Shown here piece after piece: positions 29,177 to 38,702 of a stretch of 64,000 nt of DNA. The stretch is from the NCBI RefSeq assembly GCF_040436405.1, contig NZ_AP031575.1:1182501-1246500 (forward strand), read 5' to 3'. Numbering within the stretch: the stretch's first letter is position 1; every line of letters begins with the position of its first letter. Position numbers and translations under genes: made by a program. The notes under the pieces were generated by a model, which saw only the letters and a list, made by a program, of their open reading frames with translations, made no database searches and was not told the DNA's origin. The DNA is from Marinomonas sp. THO17. GTDB taxonomy: Bacteria; Pseudomonadota; Gammaproteobacteria; Pseudomonadales; Marinomonadaceae.

Positions 29177-29776
29177 CTAACCCTCTTCCTTGTTCAAGTC
29201 GATAGCAATTTGCTCAGCCATGGGATCAATCACTTTATGCAGCCAATTTTTTGCCAAGGTTTGAGTCAAAGGTCCATAACCATCTGCACGCAACGCATCC
29301 GATACATCAAAGACCTGTGTACGAATGATCTGGCCTTGTGCTGATATAAACTGCCAACGACCCGTAATCTGCACCTTACCTTGTAAATCTGCATAAAAAC
29401 GGTCAACTTCAATGTTCAATTGCGCTATAGCATAGCTGGGTAGACGCTGACGAGCGAACCACGACACCTGTGGTAAGGCATCTTCAAGACGTTGCTGAGT
29501 CAAACGAGTCAACTGTGGCGCCAAAGGCTCGGCCCACAAATGACTTTGCGATCTGTGAACACTACCAGTGTTCGTCACCAACACAATCTCATTCCCGCCT
29601 AAATAGTTTGCCACCTCGACAGGCATCATCTGCACTTGCACTTTTGGCGTCTGTTTCGCTTCGACTGCTTGATCCATTTGATCAATCAAGAGATATTCAT
29701 AACTGGGTGGTGTTTGACTGGCGCAAGCTGTTAATAGGCTCATCATGACACCATAAAACCATACTCTTATTCGCAT
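29177..29776 (-). CDS. pqiC: PqiC-type outer-membrane lipoprotein
   Basis: 199 residues. The signal peptide ends in a lipobox, MSLLTACASQTPP (Cys about 18). The body follows the PqiC/YmbA (DUF330) pattern, e.g. VQMMPVEVANYLGGNEIV, LWAEPLAPQLTRL and AIAQLNIEVDRFYAD. PqiC anchors the PqiB tunnel at the outer membrane. It lies 18 bases after pqiB on the same strand, completing a pqiABC operon. Confidence 0.87.
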   Translation of the reverse strand: MRIRVWFYGVMMSLLTACASQTPPSYEYLLIDQMDQAVEAKQTPKVQVQMMPVEVANYLGGNEIVLVTNTGSVHRSQSHLWAEPLAPQLTRLTQQRLEDALPQVSWFARQRLPSYAIAQLNIEVDRFYADLQGKVQITGRWQFISAQGQIIRTQVFDVSDALRADGYGPLTQTLAKNWLHKVIDPMAEQIAIDLNKEEG

Positions 29777-29794
29777 ACAAGCTCTTACCTTCTG

Positions 29795-31441
29795 TTATTG
29801 CGCTGCCTTAGGCTGCACGTCAATTCTGGGTTTGCCGTCAAATATCAAGCGATTTGGGTTTTCTCTTAACTGACGTAAAAGTGGCTGCAATTCATTCAAT
29901 GCCCTGTCTAAAGAGACCAAATTTTGGCGTAATGGTTGACCAATTAAACCGTCTGCTTGATAGCTTTCTAACGTTAAACTGAGTTCACGGATGGCTGCCG
30001 AAACATCACCGGGAATTTGCTGGGTTTCCGATTTATCTAACAAGTGCTTCACACTTTCGCTCATTGCTTGTATGGCCTTCAATGTGGAGTCCACTTCGCT
30101 CATGGTATTGTCTAAACTTTCAAAGGTCTCTCGTAATGGTATTTGCGCAACATTGTCTAGTAGAGCTGCCACCTTGGCTTCCATATTGGCAAAAGAACCT
30201 GGTGTGGTAGGAAAAATTTTGTGACCTTCAAACTCTCGCCACACAACTTTGGAGACTTGGTCAGTAAAATCCAAACTAATCACCTTAGACGCATTTAAGT
30301 AATTTCCTATTACCAAAGAAGCACGCAATCCCTTGTCGATGCTTTCTTCTATAAGCTGATTCCACTGCTGTAATGACTTTTCATGTGACGCACCGGGGGC
30401 ATTCAAGCGCTGAGGTTCGATGCGCGCTCGTACAGGAATAACAGGAATGTCCATAGCGGTTAACGTTTCCATAGAAATACCTTGATATGGCACATCCAAT
30501 ACCGTACCTATGCGCACACCACGAAACTCTACTGCTGCTCCTGGATACAATCCGCTCACATTAGCATCAAACAAAAACACATAATCAATAAACTGATCAT
30601 AGGCATTGTTGGTGGCACTTTCTTGCGAGTCAAAAAGGGTGAACTCAGCCAGATCCGATACCGCCTGTCCGGGATGTTCACCACTTGGCAAAGCAAACGT
30701 AATGCCGCCTGATAAGAAGTTTTCAAAAGAATCTAAACTGACCTCAAATCCACTGGCAGAGCTTTTAAAAGCAATACCGGGCGTTACCCAAAATTGCACT
30801 GCAGAATTCACCAAAGCATCGTAAGGCGAACGTATTAGCACTTGATATTGAATGGCGTTTCTCTCAGCATTGAAGTCCACTTTTTCCACATAGCCCACTT
30901 CGTAACCACGAAAATGCACAGGCACCCCTACATCCAACTTGGCGCCTTTATAACTAAATAAATTCAATCTAATGCCTTCACTTTCTGTAGATAACGGCGG
31001 TTGCTCTAGAATCGTAAATTTCGTTTGTAAATCACCACTCTCACCCGGCGCCATATCAATGTATGCTCCTGACAGTAATGTCCCCAGTCCACTTACCCCT
31101 TCTTTACCGATACGAGGTTTGACTACCCAAAATTTGGCATCTTGTCTAAGCATTTGATCTGTGCCTTGATTCATCCGCACTTGAATAATAGCGTATTCAT
31201 AATCTTCACTAAGACGAATATCAATCACTCGACCAACGTCCACATTACGAGATTTGAGCTTGGTCTTACCTACCTCTAATCCCTCTGCATTGGCCGCAAT
31301 TAGCGTAATAACAGGCCCTTGGCTTGACCAGTTCTGATACAACATCCACGCCGCCACCAACAAGGCAATAAAGGGTACCAACCAAATAGAATTAAAACGC
31401 ACCTTGCGCATGTTCTCGACCGGACTTAGTTCTTCACTCAC
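29795..31441 (-). CDS. pqiB: PqiB: MCE-domain intermembrane lipid-transport protein
   Basis: 548 residues from a GTG at 31441, preceded by GAGGAAG and one base after the pqiA stop. The frame extends further upstream into pqiA but that part has no family support. One N-terminal membrane segment (IWLVPFIALLVAAWMLYQNW) is followed by three MCE/MlaD domains (e.g. ITLIAANAEGLEVGKTKLKSRNVDVGRV; VPVHFRGYEVGYVEKV; GAAVEFRGVRIGTVLDV). A long helical C-terminal region (about residues 400-545) forms the needle that spans the periplasm. Length matches E. coli PqiB (546). Confidence 0.95.
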   Translation of the reverse strand: MSEELSPVENMRKVRFNSIWLVPFIALLVAAWMLYQNWSSQGPVITLIAANAEGLEVGKTKLKSRNVDVGRVIDIRLSEDYEYAIIQVRMNQGTDQMLRQDAKFWVVKPRIGKEGVSGLGTLLSGAYIDMAPGESGDLQTKFTILEQPPLSTESEGIRLNLFSYKGAKLDVGVPVHFRGYEVGYVEKVDFNAERNAIQYQVLIRSPYDALVNSAVQFWVTPGIAFKSSASGFEVSLDSFENFLSGGITFALPSGEHPGQAVSDLAEFTLFDSQESATNNAYDQFIDYVFLFDANVSGLYPGAAVEFRGVRIGTVLDVPYQGISMETLTAMDIPVIPVRARIEPQRLNAPGASHEKSLQQWNQLIEESIDKGLRASLVIGNYLNASKVISLDFTDQVSKVVWREFEGHKIFPTTPGSFANMEAKVAALLDNVAQIPLRETFESLDNTMSEVDSTLKAIQAMSESVKHLLDKSETQQIPGDVSAAIRELSLTLESYQADGLIGQPLRQNLVSLDRALNELQPLLRQLRENPNRLIFDGKPRIDVQPKAAQ

Positions 31442-31442
31442 C

Positions 31443-32705
31443 CTAGGCTTCCTCTTGCAAGCTATTATCCTGCCTGTCTCTGTCCCACAATAAACGCGGG
31501 TCAAACGACATGGCAGCCAACATGGTTAATACAATCACTGCGGTAAATGACAAGACGGCAGGACCTGGATAAATGGCCATCAAGTTGCCCATTTGCACCA
31601 TACTGCTCAAAACTGCAACCACAAACACATCTATCATGGACCATCGCCCCATCAATTCCGTTAATCGATACAATTTCATTTTTTGCACGGTTTGATGTCG
31701 ACTGGGAAAATAGTATTGCCAGACCAACCAACTCAACGCCGCAATTTTCGCTAAAGGAATGACCACACTGGCGAACAAAATGATCAAGGCCACAGGATAG
31801 GAACCCAATGACCAAAGCAGAAACACACCTCCCATAATACTGGATGGCTCAGTACTGCCCAAAAATGTGGTTTGCATAATAGGAAACATATTAGCCGGTA
31901 TATACATCACTAAAGCCGCAATGAGTAGCGCCAGTGTCGTCGATAAGCTTCTAGGATGACGACTGTGAACAGAGTGACGACAACGCCCACAATGATGTGC
32001 GTCTTTGCTTAAGACGGCACCACAAAAATGACAACCAATCAGTCCTTCCAAACGGGCAATACCAGTTTGCACAGAATGAGAGTATGCAGGCCCAGCTACT
32101 TTGAACCAAAACCAGCGTTTATCGACTAATGTGACAGTTTTTAGCAGCAGCAACACATAGCCACAAAACGCCCAAAATGAGAGTTCTAAGCTGACATCAG
32201 CCAGACTATTGACCTTCACCAAAGCCACCAAAATTCCTACCAGATAAACGTCAACCATTAACCAAGGTTGAACAACTTGCAACCAACGCACGCAATATTG
32301 TTGAGTACTTTTAAGCACGGTCGGATGCAGAAAACTCAATACCAGAAATAATACCGAACACAAATACACCAGAGGAAAAACAAATAAGGCCAAACTGATA
32401 ATGGCACCAAGTATTAAATAGCCTTGGCTCAACAATACCGTTAAGGTGTCCATTAAGGTCACACTTCTTTCCACACCATTGGTAGCAAAGCCTAGGAAAG
32501 GGAAACTGATGGCTAACGCCAACATCAACAAAGAAGAAAAACCATATGACAGAATGCGTCTTGATGCATGAGCATGCACACTGACCAAAACATGACCGCA
32601 ATGAGAACAACGTAAGCGTTCGCCTGGCTGCAACTCAGGCACAGAATTCACCTGATCGCATTGCTCACAAACGGTGAGAGGCTCAGTAAACACCTGATGA
32701 CGCAT
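31443..32705 (-). CDS. pqiA: PqiA: inner-membrane partner of PqiB
   Basis: 420 residues with two PqiA repeats, each beginning with a Cys-rich zinc-binding head: CEQCDQVNSVPELQPGERL with RCSHCGHVL (residues about 13-40) and CHFCGAVLSKDAHHCGRC (about 220-240). Each head is followed by four membrane segments. The signature PANMFPIMQTTFLGS is in repeat two, and in repeat one the similar FPFLGFATNGVERSVTL. The protein handles lipids for the PqiB tunnel. First gene of pqiABC; no clear SoxS-box-like site was found upstream. Confidence 0.95.
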   Translation of the reverse strand: MRHQVFTEPLTVCEQCDQVNSVPELQPGERLRCSHCGHVLVSVHAHASRRILSYGFSSLLMLALAISFPFLGFATNGVERSVTLMDTLTVLLSQGYLILGAIISLALFVFPLVYLCSVLFLVLSFLHPTVLKSTQQYCVRWLQVVQPWLMVDVYLVGILVALVKVNSLADVSLELSFWAFCGYVLLLLKTVTLVDKRWFWFKVAGPAYSHSVQTGIARLEGLIGCHFCGAVLSKDAHHCGRCRHSVHSRHPRSLSTTLALLIAALVMYIPANMFPIMQTTFLGSTEPSSIMGGVFLLWSLGSYPVALIILFASVVIPLAKIAALSWLVWQYYFPSRHQTVQKMKLYRLTELMGRWSMIDVFVVAVLSSMVQMGNLMAIYPGPAVLSFTAVIVLTMLAAMSFDPRLLWDRDRQDNSLQEEA

Positions 32706-32820
32706 AACGACAATCTATCCTCATCAAAAAACGAAAAAAGGGTATCAAACACTATCCCCTTCGCTAATTACAAGCTATCTAAGATATAAACAGCATTTTC
32801 CTATTATGAGCGGTATCACC

Positions 32821-33321
32821 CTAGTCCATTGCATCAAGTTGCGCCAAACTCGCTGGTAAGATTTTTTTATGTACCGGTGCTGCCAAAAACATGCACACCT
32901 TACCTAAGCGATTCTTAACATGCACAACAGTCGTTACATAAAGCTTGAGCAAATCCCCTTCCGGTTGCAAAAACAAGGACAGTTTAATGTCTAAGTGCTT
33001 GTCTTTGTCTTCCAGAATCACTTCCTTTTCATTATTAAAGAATACGTAAAAAATACCGACTCTGTCTCCGGTTAAGTAATCACAGGCTTGTTTCGCTACT
33101 ATGATATCACTGAATAAACCAACATTTTTTAGCCCGAATAAGGTCGCCAGACGATTGCGAATCATCATAAATCGATCGATCCAACTGGGCGTCCTATTTA
33201 CCATCTCCAGCCAAACTTGCATCGCAGTCTGACCTTTATTGATGGTGTAATGGGTAACATTATCGGCAAAATATGCGTTTTCTAGCCATTGCTTAATTCT
33301 CGCTGAACTTGGTATTTCCAT
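32821..33321 (-). CDS. DUF2867-like protein
   Basis: 166 residues from ATG 33321, preceded by AGGG about 11 bases away; a TTG start at 33351 is possible. The pattern NRTPSWIDRFMMIRNRLATLFGLKNVG (about residues 43-69), HLDIKLSLFL and VVHVKNRLGKVCMFLAAPVHKKILPASL matches the DUF2867 family, often found as a C-terminal domain of SDR-like proteins or alone. Function is unknown. Monocistronic. Confidence 0.72.
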   Translation of the reverse strand: MEIPSSARIKQWLENAYFADNVTHYTINKGQTAMQVWLEMVNRTPSWIDRFMMIRNRLATLFGLKNVGLFSDIIVAKQACDYLTGDRVGIFYVFFNNEKEVILEDKDKHLDIKLSLFLQPEGDLLKLYVTTVVHVKNRLGKVCMFLAAPVHKKILPASLAQLDAMD

Positions 33322-33446
33322 CTTAATTTCATCCCTAAAATTATTGATCAAATTGGCCGATGAAAAGTTTAATCACTTTCTATCTTAGCCAATAACCGTC
33401 CTAAGACCTGTAGCAATCTGTAATAAAATGTCCCAATTTATGACCA

Positions 33447-34433
33447 CTATATTGTGGGTAAGTAAGCTTGAATGCGACTTGGTAAACGTGACACGATAAA
33501 ATGACGAGAGGCTTGCCAGTAAAACGATAACAAAAGCAAAGTCGCTCCCATGACAACCCCTGTAAAGGCGATGTTTGTCTCAATACTACCAAAGCTGCCA
33601 AACAAAACCTGCAAAGCGTAAATCACGTACAACAAAGACGACACCATAAAAGCACGCCTATCGACTGTGATGGAAATAAGTGTCATCAGCAAATACAAGA
33701 TAACAATCAACATCATGTTGCCAACACCGTCTTCGCCACTCAAAACGCCCAATCCATTAAACACTGGGTGAATGATCAGTGGGGCTGACAATAGGTGAAG
33801 CCAAAAAGCCACGTCGGACTTTCGACTGATACGTTGCCTATCTTGAGCATCCCAATACATGGCAAACACAAAACACAATACGCCGCTGACAAAACAAATC
33901 ATCATTAAAACTTGCAGCTTGTCGGGTAAAATCGCCAGCAGCACGGACGCTCCCAGTAATAAGCCCGACGCGGTGGCCACAGCAATGGTCATAGGCACTC
34001 TAAAGCGCCGCCAATGAGCGTAGGCAGCCAGCAAAGCGCAGGCCGTCCCCACAATGTCAGCTGTATTTTCTACAAACAAATGCTGACAAAATACAAAAAC
34101 GCCCCCTACAAAGGCCAATAACAAAAAGATGGCTGGCAGAGCCATATTACGTTGGCGGACAAAGATTTCACTCAGCCCCCACGATAAGCCAATAAACACC
34201 CCATAGCTGATAATGGGAGACACGCTGTTTAACACCCATACAGAAGAAAACAGCAAGAGCGCACAAGCAATCACCACAAAGATGTCATTAAAACCACTGA
34301 TCAAGCGAAAATTTTCCTCATCGACCAAAGATTCGTGTCGCGAAGAAGACATGAGCTGACGAAAGTCGTCAACAGATTGTTGTGAGAAAACCCCTTTTTG
34401 TATTGCTGCGTTTAGATCTTCATCCGTATACAT
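33447..34433 (-). CDS. Polytopic membrane protein of unknown function
   Basis: 328 residues from ATG 34433, with AAGGCG 6 bases upstream; the open frame runs to 34448. An acidic N-terminal cytosolic part (MYTDEDLNAAIQKGVFSQQSVDDF, about 45 residues) resembles the start of DUF2157/DUF4401-like proteins. About ten hydrophobic segments follow up to residue 310. No transport motif stands out. Function is unknown. Confidence 0.72.
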   Translation of the reverse strand: MYTDEDLNAAIQKGVFSQQSVDDFRQLMSSSRHESLVDEENFRLISGFNDIFVVIACALLLFSSVWVLNSVSPIISYGVFIGLSWGLSEIFVRQRNMALPAIFLLLAFVGGVFVFCQHLFVENTADIVGTACALLAAYAHWRRFRVPMTIAVATASGLLLGASVLLAILPDKLQVLMMICFVSGVLCFVFAMYWDAQDRQRISRKSDVAFWLHLLSAPLIIHPVFNGLGVLSGEDGVGNMMLIVILYLLMTLISITVDRRAFMVSSLLYVIYALQVLFGSFGSIETNIAFTGVVMGATLLLLSFYWQASRHFIVSRLPSRIQAYLPTI

Positions 34434-34526
34434 AAATCGCCTTACCATTTTATTAGATCAAACGAATACTAACGATAAAGCGCAATCGATAAAAATACTA
34501 GGGTAGGGAAAGATCTATCTTATTAT

Positions 34527-35576
34527 TTACGCAGACCCTTTTGAATTGGATCTTGAAGACCCTTTTGAACTAGATCTTGAAGACCCTTTTCCTTGCGAGT
34601 CAGACGATCTGCCTTTGGCATTTCCTCCCCTTGTCGATTTAGCACTGTCGCCAAACGGACGTTTCCCTTTATTTTTACCCATAGGGTTGGGCTTTTTGTC
34701 TTCTCCTCGCGGGTGTTTGGTATTAGGCTTAGATTTGAAAGCGTTTTTTTTCTGCGCCTGAGACGACGGAGTGTTTTTCTTTGCCGCTGGACGTAAGGAC
34801 TTACGATTGGATTTCATATTGGGTTTGGCCTCAGAGGAAGAGTCTTGCACAGATTTGAGCAACACAGACAATTCTTTTTGCGTTAGATCACGCCACTCCC
34901 CTACCGGTAACCCTTTTAGATTCACATTCATGATGCGAGTTCGTTCCAGTTTAACCACGTCATATCCAAAATACTCGCACATACGACGAATTTGACGATT
35001 TAACCCCTGTACCAGAGTAATGTTAAACACATTCTTAGCAACCTTTTCGACCGGGCATTTTTTCGTCATGGTACCCAAAATCGGGACGCCGCCGGCAAGC
35101 CCTTGGATAAAGCTCTCGGTGATCGGCTTATTGACCGTCACCAAATACTCTTTTTCATGCTTGTTACCAGCCCGCAGCACCTTATTAACCAAATCCCCAT
35201 TATTGGTTAAAAAAATCAACCCCTGAGAGTCTTTGTCCAAACGACCAATGGGAAAAATTCGCACCCCATGACTGACAAAATCAACTATGTTGCTGGGTTC
35301 ACTGCTTTCCGTGGTACTGACAATACCTACAGGTTTGTTCAAAGCGATGAAAACAAAATCCTCAGCATCTTGAGGTTCGATCAATTGCCCATTGACTCGT
35401 ACGGTATCACCCGCACTCACCTGATCGCCTACACTAGCGCGTTTGCCATTGATAAATACATTGCCTTGTTCAATGAAGCGATCCGCTTCTCGACGTGAAC
35501 ATAAGCCACTGTCACTGATGTATTTATTGAGGCGAGTGGAGGTTTTGAACATATAAGACTGCTTGAGCTGATTCAT
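34527..35576 (-). CDS. rluF: 23S rRNA pseudouridine synthase RluF with repetitive basic tail
   Basis: 349 residues (ATG 35576; a start at 35552, [12 protein letters not shown], is equally likely and neither has a strong ribosome-binding site). An S4 RNA-binding domain ([20 protein letters not shown]) is followed by the RsuA/RluB/E/F catalytic domain with the Asp in [16 protein letters not shown] and the RluF-like [23 protein letters not shown]. It modifies U2604 in 23S rRNA. The last about 110 residues are a low-complexity Lys/Ser/Arg/Gly tail ending in tandem KGSSRS(S/N)S repeats. A MITE-like element end lies just upstream (35601-35693). Confidence 0.92.
   Translation of the reverse strand: MNQLKQSYMFKTSTRLNKYISDSGLCSRREADRFIEQGNVFINGKRASVGDQVSAGDTVRVNGQLIEPQDAEDFVFIALNKPVGIVSTTESSEPSNIVDFVSHGVRIFPIGRLDKDSQGLIFLTNNGDLVNKVLRAGNKHEKEYLVTVNKPITESFIQGLAGGVPILGTMTKKCPVEKVAKNVFNITLVQGLNRQIRRMCEYFGYDVVKLERTRIMNVNLKGLPVGEWRDLTQKELSVLLKSVQDSSSEAKPNMKSNRKSLRPAAKKNTPSSQAQKKNAFKSKPNTKHPRGEDKKPNPMGKNKGKRPFGDSAKSTRGGNAKGRSSDSQGKGSSRSSSKGSSRSNSKGSA
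34543..34590. repeat. 24-bp tandem repeat inside rluF 3' end
   Basis: Two adjacent near-identical 24-base units ending TCTTGAAGACCCTTTT. Read on the minus strand they encode two KGSSRS(S/N)S octapeptides at the end of RluF. Such short in-frame repeats can change copy number by slippage. Confidence 0.7.
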
Positions 35577-35600
35577 TAAAGACGAAAAGAGCTCATTATA

Positions 35601-35693
35601 TAAGGAAGGTACGAATAAGTCTTCTGAACATCAGTCTTATCAGAAAAACGGCCTATCAAGGCGAGAGTGAGCAGGAATGTTAATACCTTTCAA
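35601..35693 (-). repeat. One-ended MITE-like remnant (right end, inverted)
   Basis: Starts TA then AGGAAGGTACGAATAAGTC, continuing TTCTGAACATCAGTCTTATC, AGAAAAACGGCCTATCAAGG, GAGAGTGAGCAGGAATGTTA and ATACCTTTCAA. This is the reverse complement of the right end of the 3103-3470 element. The match stops within the inner hairpin and the left part is missing. It forms the upstream region of rluF. Confidence 0.75.
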
Positions 35694-35711
35694 CAAAAGA
35701 GAAGCAAGTTA

Positions 35712-36197
35712 TTAAGCTTGTACCCTCTTTACCTCATCATAAAGCCAAACCATACGATCCACAAACCAGGCTTTGAAAGTCATTACCCAAACATTCCCCA
35801 ACAGCAGGTAAGGCAAATCTAATGCCCAAATACCATATCCCCAGATCAACATACCCAAAGCAGACAAAGTCAATAATATCTGCCCCATTTTAAGATGATG
35901 TGGAGGAATAGGCTCATTATGTCGATTCAAATACAGACGTTCTCCAAAGGTGCCTTTGGACGCCCAGTTATTAAAATCCTTAGGCGCTGGAAACACCCTA
36001 GGGTTTAACCAAATCCACAACAAACACAGCAAAACCAAAGGCAAACTATAGAAATCTAGCCATTGCCTAGACCATATAGCCAAACTTAACAGTGGCAGAA
36101 TGGAAAAACGCGAATACACACTCCATGGATTGGCATGTCGTTGCCATGCCTCATTATCCATCGTCATGATTTTCTCTGCCCATTTGGTAATGTCCAT
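35712..36197 (-). CDS. Small membrane protein (DUF6653-like)
   Basis: 161 residues. MDNEAWQRHANPWSVYSRF near the N-terminus and NPRVFPAPKDFNNWASKGTFGERLYLNRH in the middle recall the family I know as DUF6653. Four hydrophobic segments are visible (about residues 32-48, 50-66, 103-122 and 124-140). Function is unknown. The MITE-like remnant (35601-35693) lies just past its 3' end. Confidence 0.65.
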   Translation of the reverse strand: MDITKWAEKIMTMDNEAWQRHANPWSVYSRFSILPLLSLAIWSRQWLDFYSLPLVLLCLLWIWLNPRVFPAPKDFNNWASKGTFGERLYLNRHNEPIPPHHLKMGQILLTLSALGMLIWGYGIWALDLPYLLLGNVWVMTFKAWFVDRMVWLYDEVKRVQA

Positions 36198-36309
36198 CTA
36201 CTGACTCCACTTAAACAAAAAAGGCAGTACTAAGACTGCCTAAAATTAACCTCTATTACTGCACTATTTAATACTAATGCACTATTTAATACGCGCTTTA
36301 TTCTGCTCT

Positions 36310-36660
36310 TTAATCGACAACAGGCGCATCAAAGTCTTCGCCTTCGTCAGTGTAAATACACACATTCCAATCGGCTGCCAAACCGTCTTCTGCCTGACAG
36401 TAAGTGGCAAAAAAGTCAGTGATTTCCTTACGCTGACAATGGGCTTCAAAACTCGCCATGTCTTGCCAAATTTCATTAAACACTATTGGGAAACTCTTGC
36501 CTTCAGCAAACGGGCTACTAATGTGTCGAGTGACACGATAAGCAATGCACCCATCTTCACGTAAGGTGTTAGGTTCCAAAGATTGTAAAACCTTGAACAA
36601 GGCTTGTTCTTGTCCAGGTTTGGGTAAAAACTGTGCGATACAATACACTTTCTTTGACAT
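36310..36660 (-). CDS. Putative quinol/antibiotic biosynthesis monooxygenase (ABM) domain protein
   Basis: 116 residues from ATG 36660, with AAGGAA just upstream; the longer frame runs into the neighbouring LysE gene and is not supported. The start KKVYCIAQFLPKPGQEQALFKVL, then EDGCIAYRVTRH and FNEIWQDMASFEAHCQ, is the dimeric ferredoxin-like ABM pattern (YgiN-like). Members oxidise quinols or are small heme/ROS-related enzymes. It starts 8 bases after the LysE gene, probably in one operon. Confidence 0.82.
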   Translation of the reverse strand: MSKKVYCIAQFLPKPGQEQALFKVLQSLEPNTLREDGCIAYRVTRHISSPFAEGKSFPIVFNEIWQDMASFEAHCQRKEITDFFATYCQAEDGLAADWNVCIYTDEGEDFDAPVVD

Positions 36661-36668
36661 ACATTTCC

Positions 36669-37304
36669 TTAGCTTCGATTCAACGCGGATTTCAGTAGCC
36701 CCAATCCGGCCAGAGCAAACATACCGGCTGCGGCTCGCTCTACCCACTGACGACATTTCTGGTAAATTCCCATGATTCCTTTTACGGAAAACACCAGTGA
36801 ATACATGATGTTAACAAGGTAACCCACCAACATACAGGTCAACAAAGCCAATATTAACGACATCACATCATTATGACCTTGCATCCCCATAGACAACGCC
36901 GCCATCCAAGCCACCACAGTCTTTGGGTTTGACGAATTTAAAATAAAGCCGCGCATAAACCACTTCCCATAGCTACTGGCTTGAATTTGCAGCATGCTTT
37001 GTTGCTCTTCTACATGCAAAGAGGCTTTGAAAGACACATAAGCCAAGCGTAATAAATACAAGCCCCCGAGAACTTTAAGTACCATGAGTAGGTAAACGGA
37101 ACTTTGCAGCACTGCCCCCATACCACTCACCGCAACCACACCCCATAGAAACATGCCAGAAGACAAACCAAAGCCATACACCAAAGCCACTTTACGCCCT
37201 TTGCTCATGGCGACAGTAGCATTAGAAAGGGTTGCTGGGCCCGGTGAAACCGCCACCACAAAAAAAGCAAAACCTATTGTTAATAGGGACAAGGCATCTA
37301 TCAT
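36669..37304 (-). CDS. LysE/RhtB-family exporter
   Basis: 211 residues, six hydrophobic segments. Signature FFVVAVSPGPATLSNATVAMS (about residues 14-34) and LNSSNPKTVVAWMAALSMG are typical. Substrate unknown. It is followed by the ABM gene after 8 bases and preceded by a PPOX-family gene about 43 bases upstream on the same strand. Confidence 0.9.
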   Translation of the reverse strand: MIDALSLLTIGFAFFVVAVSPGPATLSNATVAMSKGRKVALVYGFGLSSGMFLWGVVAVSGMGAVLQSSVYLLMVLKVLGGLYLLRLAYVSFKASLHVEEQQSMLQIQASSYGKWFMRGFILNSSNPKTVVAWMAALSMGMQGHNDVMSLILALLTCMLVGYLVNIMYSLVFSVKGIMGIYQKCRQWVERAAAGMFALAGLGLLKSALNRS

Positions 37305-37347
37305 TGGATTCTCCTTAACTATTGATAAAAGGTATCAATAAACCCTA

Positions 37348-37968
37348 TTAATACATAGTTTTCTTTATTTGCTTAGGATATTCTTTGTCAAACTCTTCCA
37401 CACTGAATTCTACATTGTGCATATCCGCAAAAACCTTCGCCATTTCACCAACAGTGGGCAGCTCCGAACGCTCAATATGATTTTCCGATTGCCACAGACC
37501 TGAGCGCACAATCGCCTTCTGACATTGATAAAAAGCTTTTTCTACCTGTATGGAAATAACCGCACTCGCTGCTTTCCCCTGCATGGCAAAAGACTCACAC
37601 AAGGCCTGATCCACTAGAATCTCAGCGGTGCCACTGACCCGAATGGTTTCCCCCACATTCGGCACCAGAAAAATCAATCCGACTTTGGGGTTGTTAATGA
37701 TGTTATGAAGGGAATCAAGGCGGTTGTTACCAAGTCGATCCGGTATTTGAATACAGTCTTGGTTCACGACACGCACAAAACCCGCCGGATCACCGCGCGG
37801 TGAGCAATCCAAGCCCTTTTCCCCATAAGTCGCCAAGATCATAAAAGGGGATTTCTCAATAAAAGCACGATAATGCTCATTAATGTAGGTGATTTCTTTG
37901 CGTAGAGTCCTTTCTTTAGGTTTACCATAATGCGCTTCCAAAGCGTCAATCGACTCAATTTTCTGCAT
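37348..37968 (-). CDS. PPOX-type FMN-binding flavoprotein (MSMEG_1061-like)
   Basis: 206 residues from ATG 37968, which has GGAGG about 8 bases upstream. The pyridoxamine-phosphate-oxidase-like split barrel is seen in SPFMILATYGEKGLDCSPRGDPAGFVRV, DRLGNNRLDSLHNIINNPKVGLIFLVPNVGETIRVSGTAEI. The RGDPAGFV and DRxGNxRxDSxxN motifs match the MSMEG_1061 group. The cofactor is likely FMN or F420-like; role unknown. It lies between ygeA and lysE on the same strand. Confidence 0.85.
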   Translation of the reverse strand: MQKIESIDALEAHYGKPKERTLRKEITYINEHYRAFIEKSPFMILATYGEKGLDCSPRGDPAGFVRVVNQDCIQIPDRLGNNRLDSLHNIINNPKVGLIFLVPNVGETIRVSGTAEILVDQALCESFAMQGKAASAVISIQVEKAFYQCQKAIVRSGLWQSENHIERSELPTVGEMAKVFADMHNVEFSVEEFDKEYPKQIKKTMY

Positions 37969-38003
37969 CAGCTCCCTCCTCACTTACTATCAAAGTTAAT
38001 TGA

Positions 38004-38696
38004 CTAAGACAGCATCCATCGCACGGCATTTTGCGCATGAATATTCGTCGTATCGTAAAGAGGTACTTTGGTGTCCGTCTGCTTCACCAAAAGAGCAATT
38101 TCAGTACAGCCCAAAATCACAGCTTGCGCCCCTTTTTGATGTAAATCTTCAATAATATCAATGTACTGCTGACGAGACTCTGGATTGATTTCACCACGGC
38201 ACAATTCATCATAGATGACATTATGAACAATGTCTTGCTGAGATTTATTCGGCACCATAACTTGCATGGCAAATCGATCAAGCAAACGCGCTTTGTAAAA
38301 GTCTTGTTCCATGGTAAAACGCGTTCCCAATAAACCGACTTTGGTAACGCCATCCGCTTGCAAAACTTGACCAGTCGCATCGGCGATATGTAAGACAGGA
38401 ATATTAATAGCAGACTGAATTTGCTCCGCTACCTTGTGCATTGTGTTGGTACAAATCAGCAAAGCATCGGCTCCAGACGCCTCTACCGAACGGCCTGCTT
38501 GGCTTAAAATATCCGCTGTTGCCTGCCAATTACCCGCATGCTGTAATTGCTCAATCTCTGCAAAATCGACACTGACCATATTGATTTTCGCTGAATGCAA
38601 ACCACCTAAAGTGTCCTTAACGCCCCGATTTAGAGCAGTGTAATAACTGACGGTAGATTCCCAGCTCATGCCACCCAGTAAACCAATTGTTTTCAC
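38004..38696 (-). CDS. ygeA: Amino-acid racemase YgeA
   Basis: About 230 residues. The start is the third of three consecutive GTG codons (38696), 7 bases from AGGAG, giving VKTIGLLGGMSWEST like E. coli YgeA. The two catalytic Cys are in CTNTMHKVA (about 83) and LGCTEIALL (about 198); HIADATG and LLGTRFTMEQDFY are also family features. YgeA is a PLP-independent racemase with broad amino-acid specificity. It heads a minus-strand run with the PPOX, LysE and ABM genes. Confidence 0.9.
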   Translation of the reverse strand: MKTIGLLGGMSWESTVSYYTALNRGVKDTLGGLHSAKINMVSVDFAEIEQLQHAGNWQATADILSQAGRSVEASGADALLICTNTMHKVAEQIQSAINIPVLHIADATGQVLQADGVTKVGLLGTRFTMEQDFYKARLLDRFAMQVMVPNKSQQDIVHNVIYDELCRGEINPESRQQYIDIIEDLHQKGAQAVILGCTEIALLVKQTDTKVPLYDTTNIHAQNAVRWMLS

Positions 38697-38702
38697 CACC
38701 AC

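Noticed and set aside
31442..31504. pqiB start upstream inside pqiA
   Set aside because: The extra 21 residues have no family support, while the GTG at 31441 has GAGGAAG at good distance.
36661..36756. N-terminal extension of the ABM protein
   Set aside because: It overlaps the 3' end of the LysE gene and precedes the ATG at 36660, which has its own ribosome-binding site.
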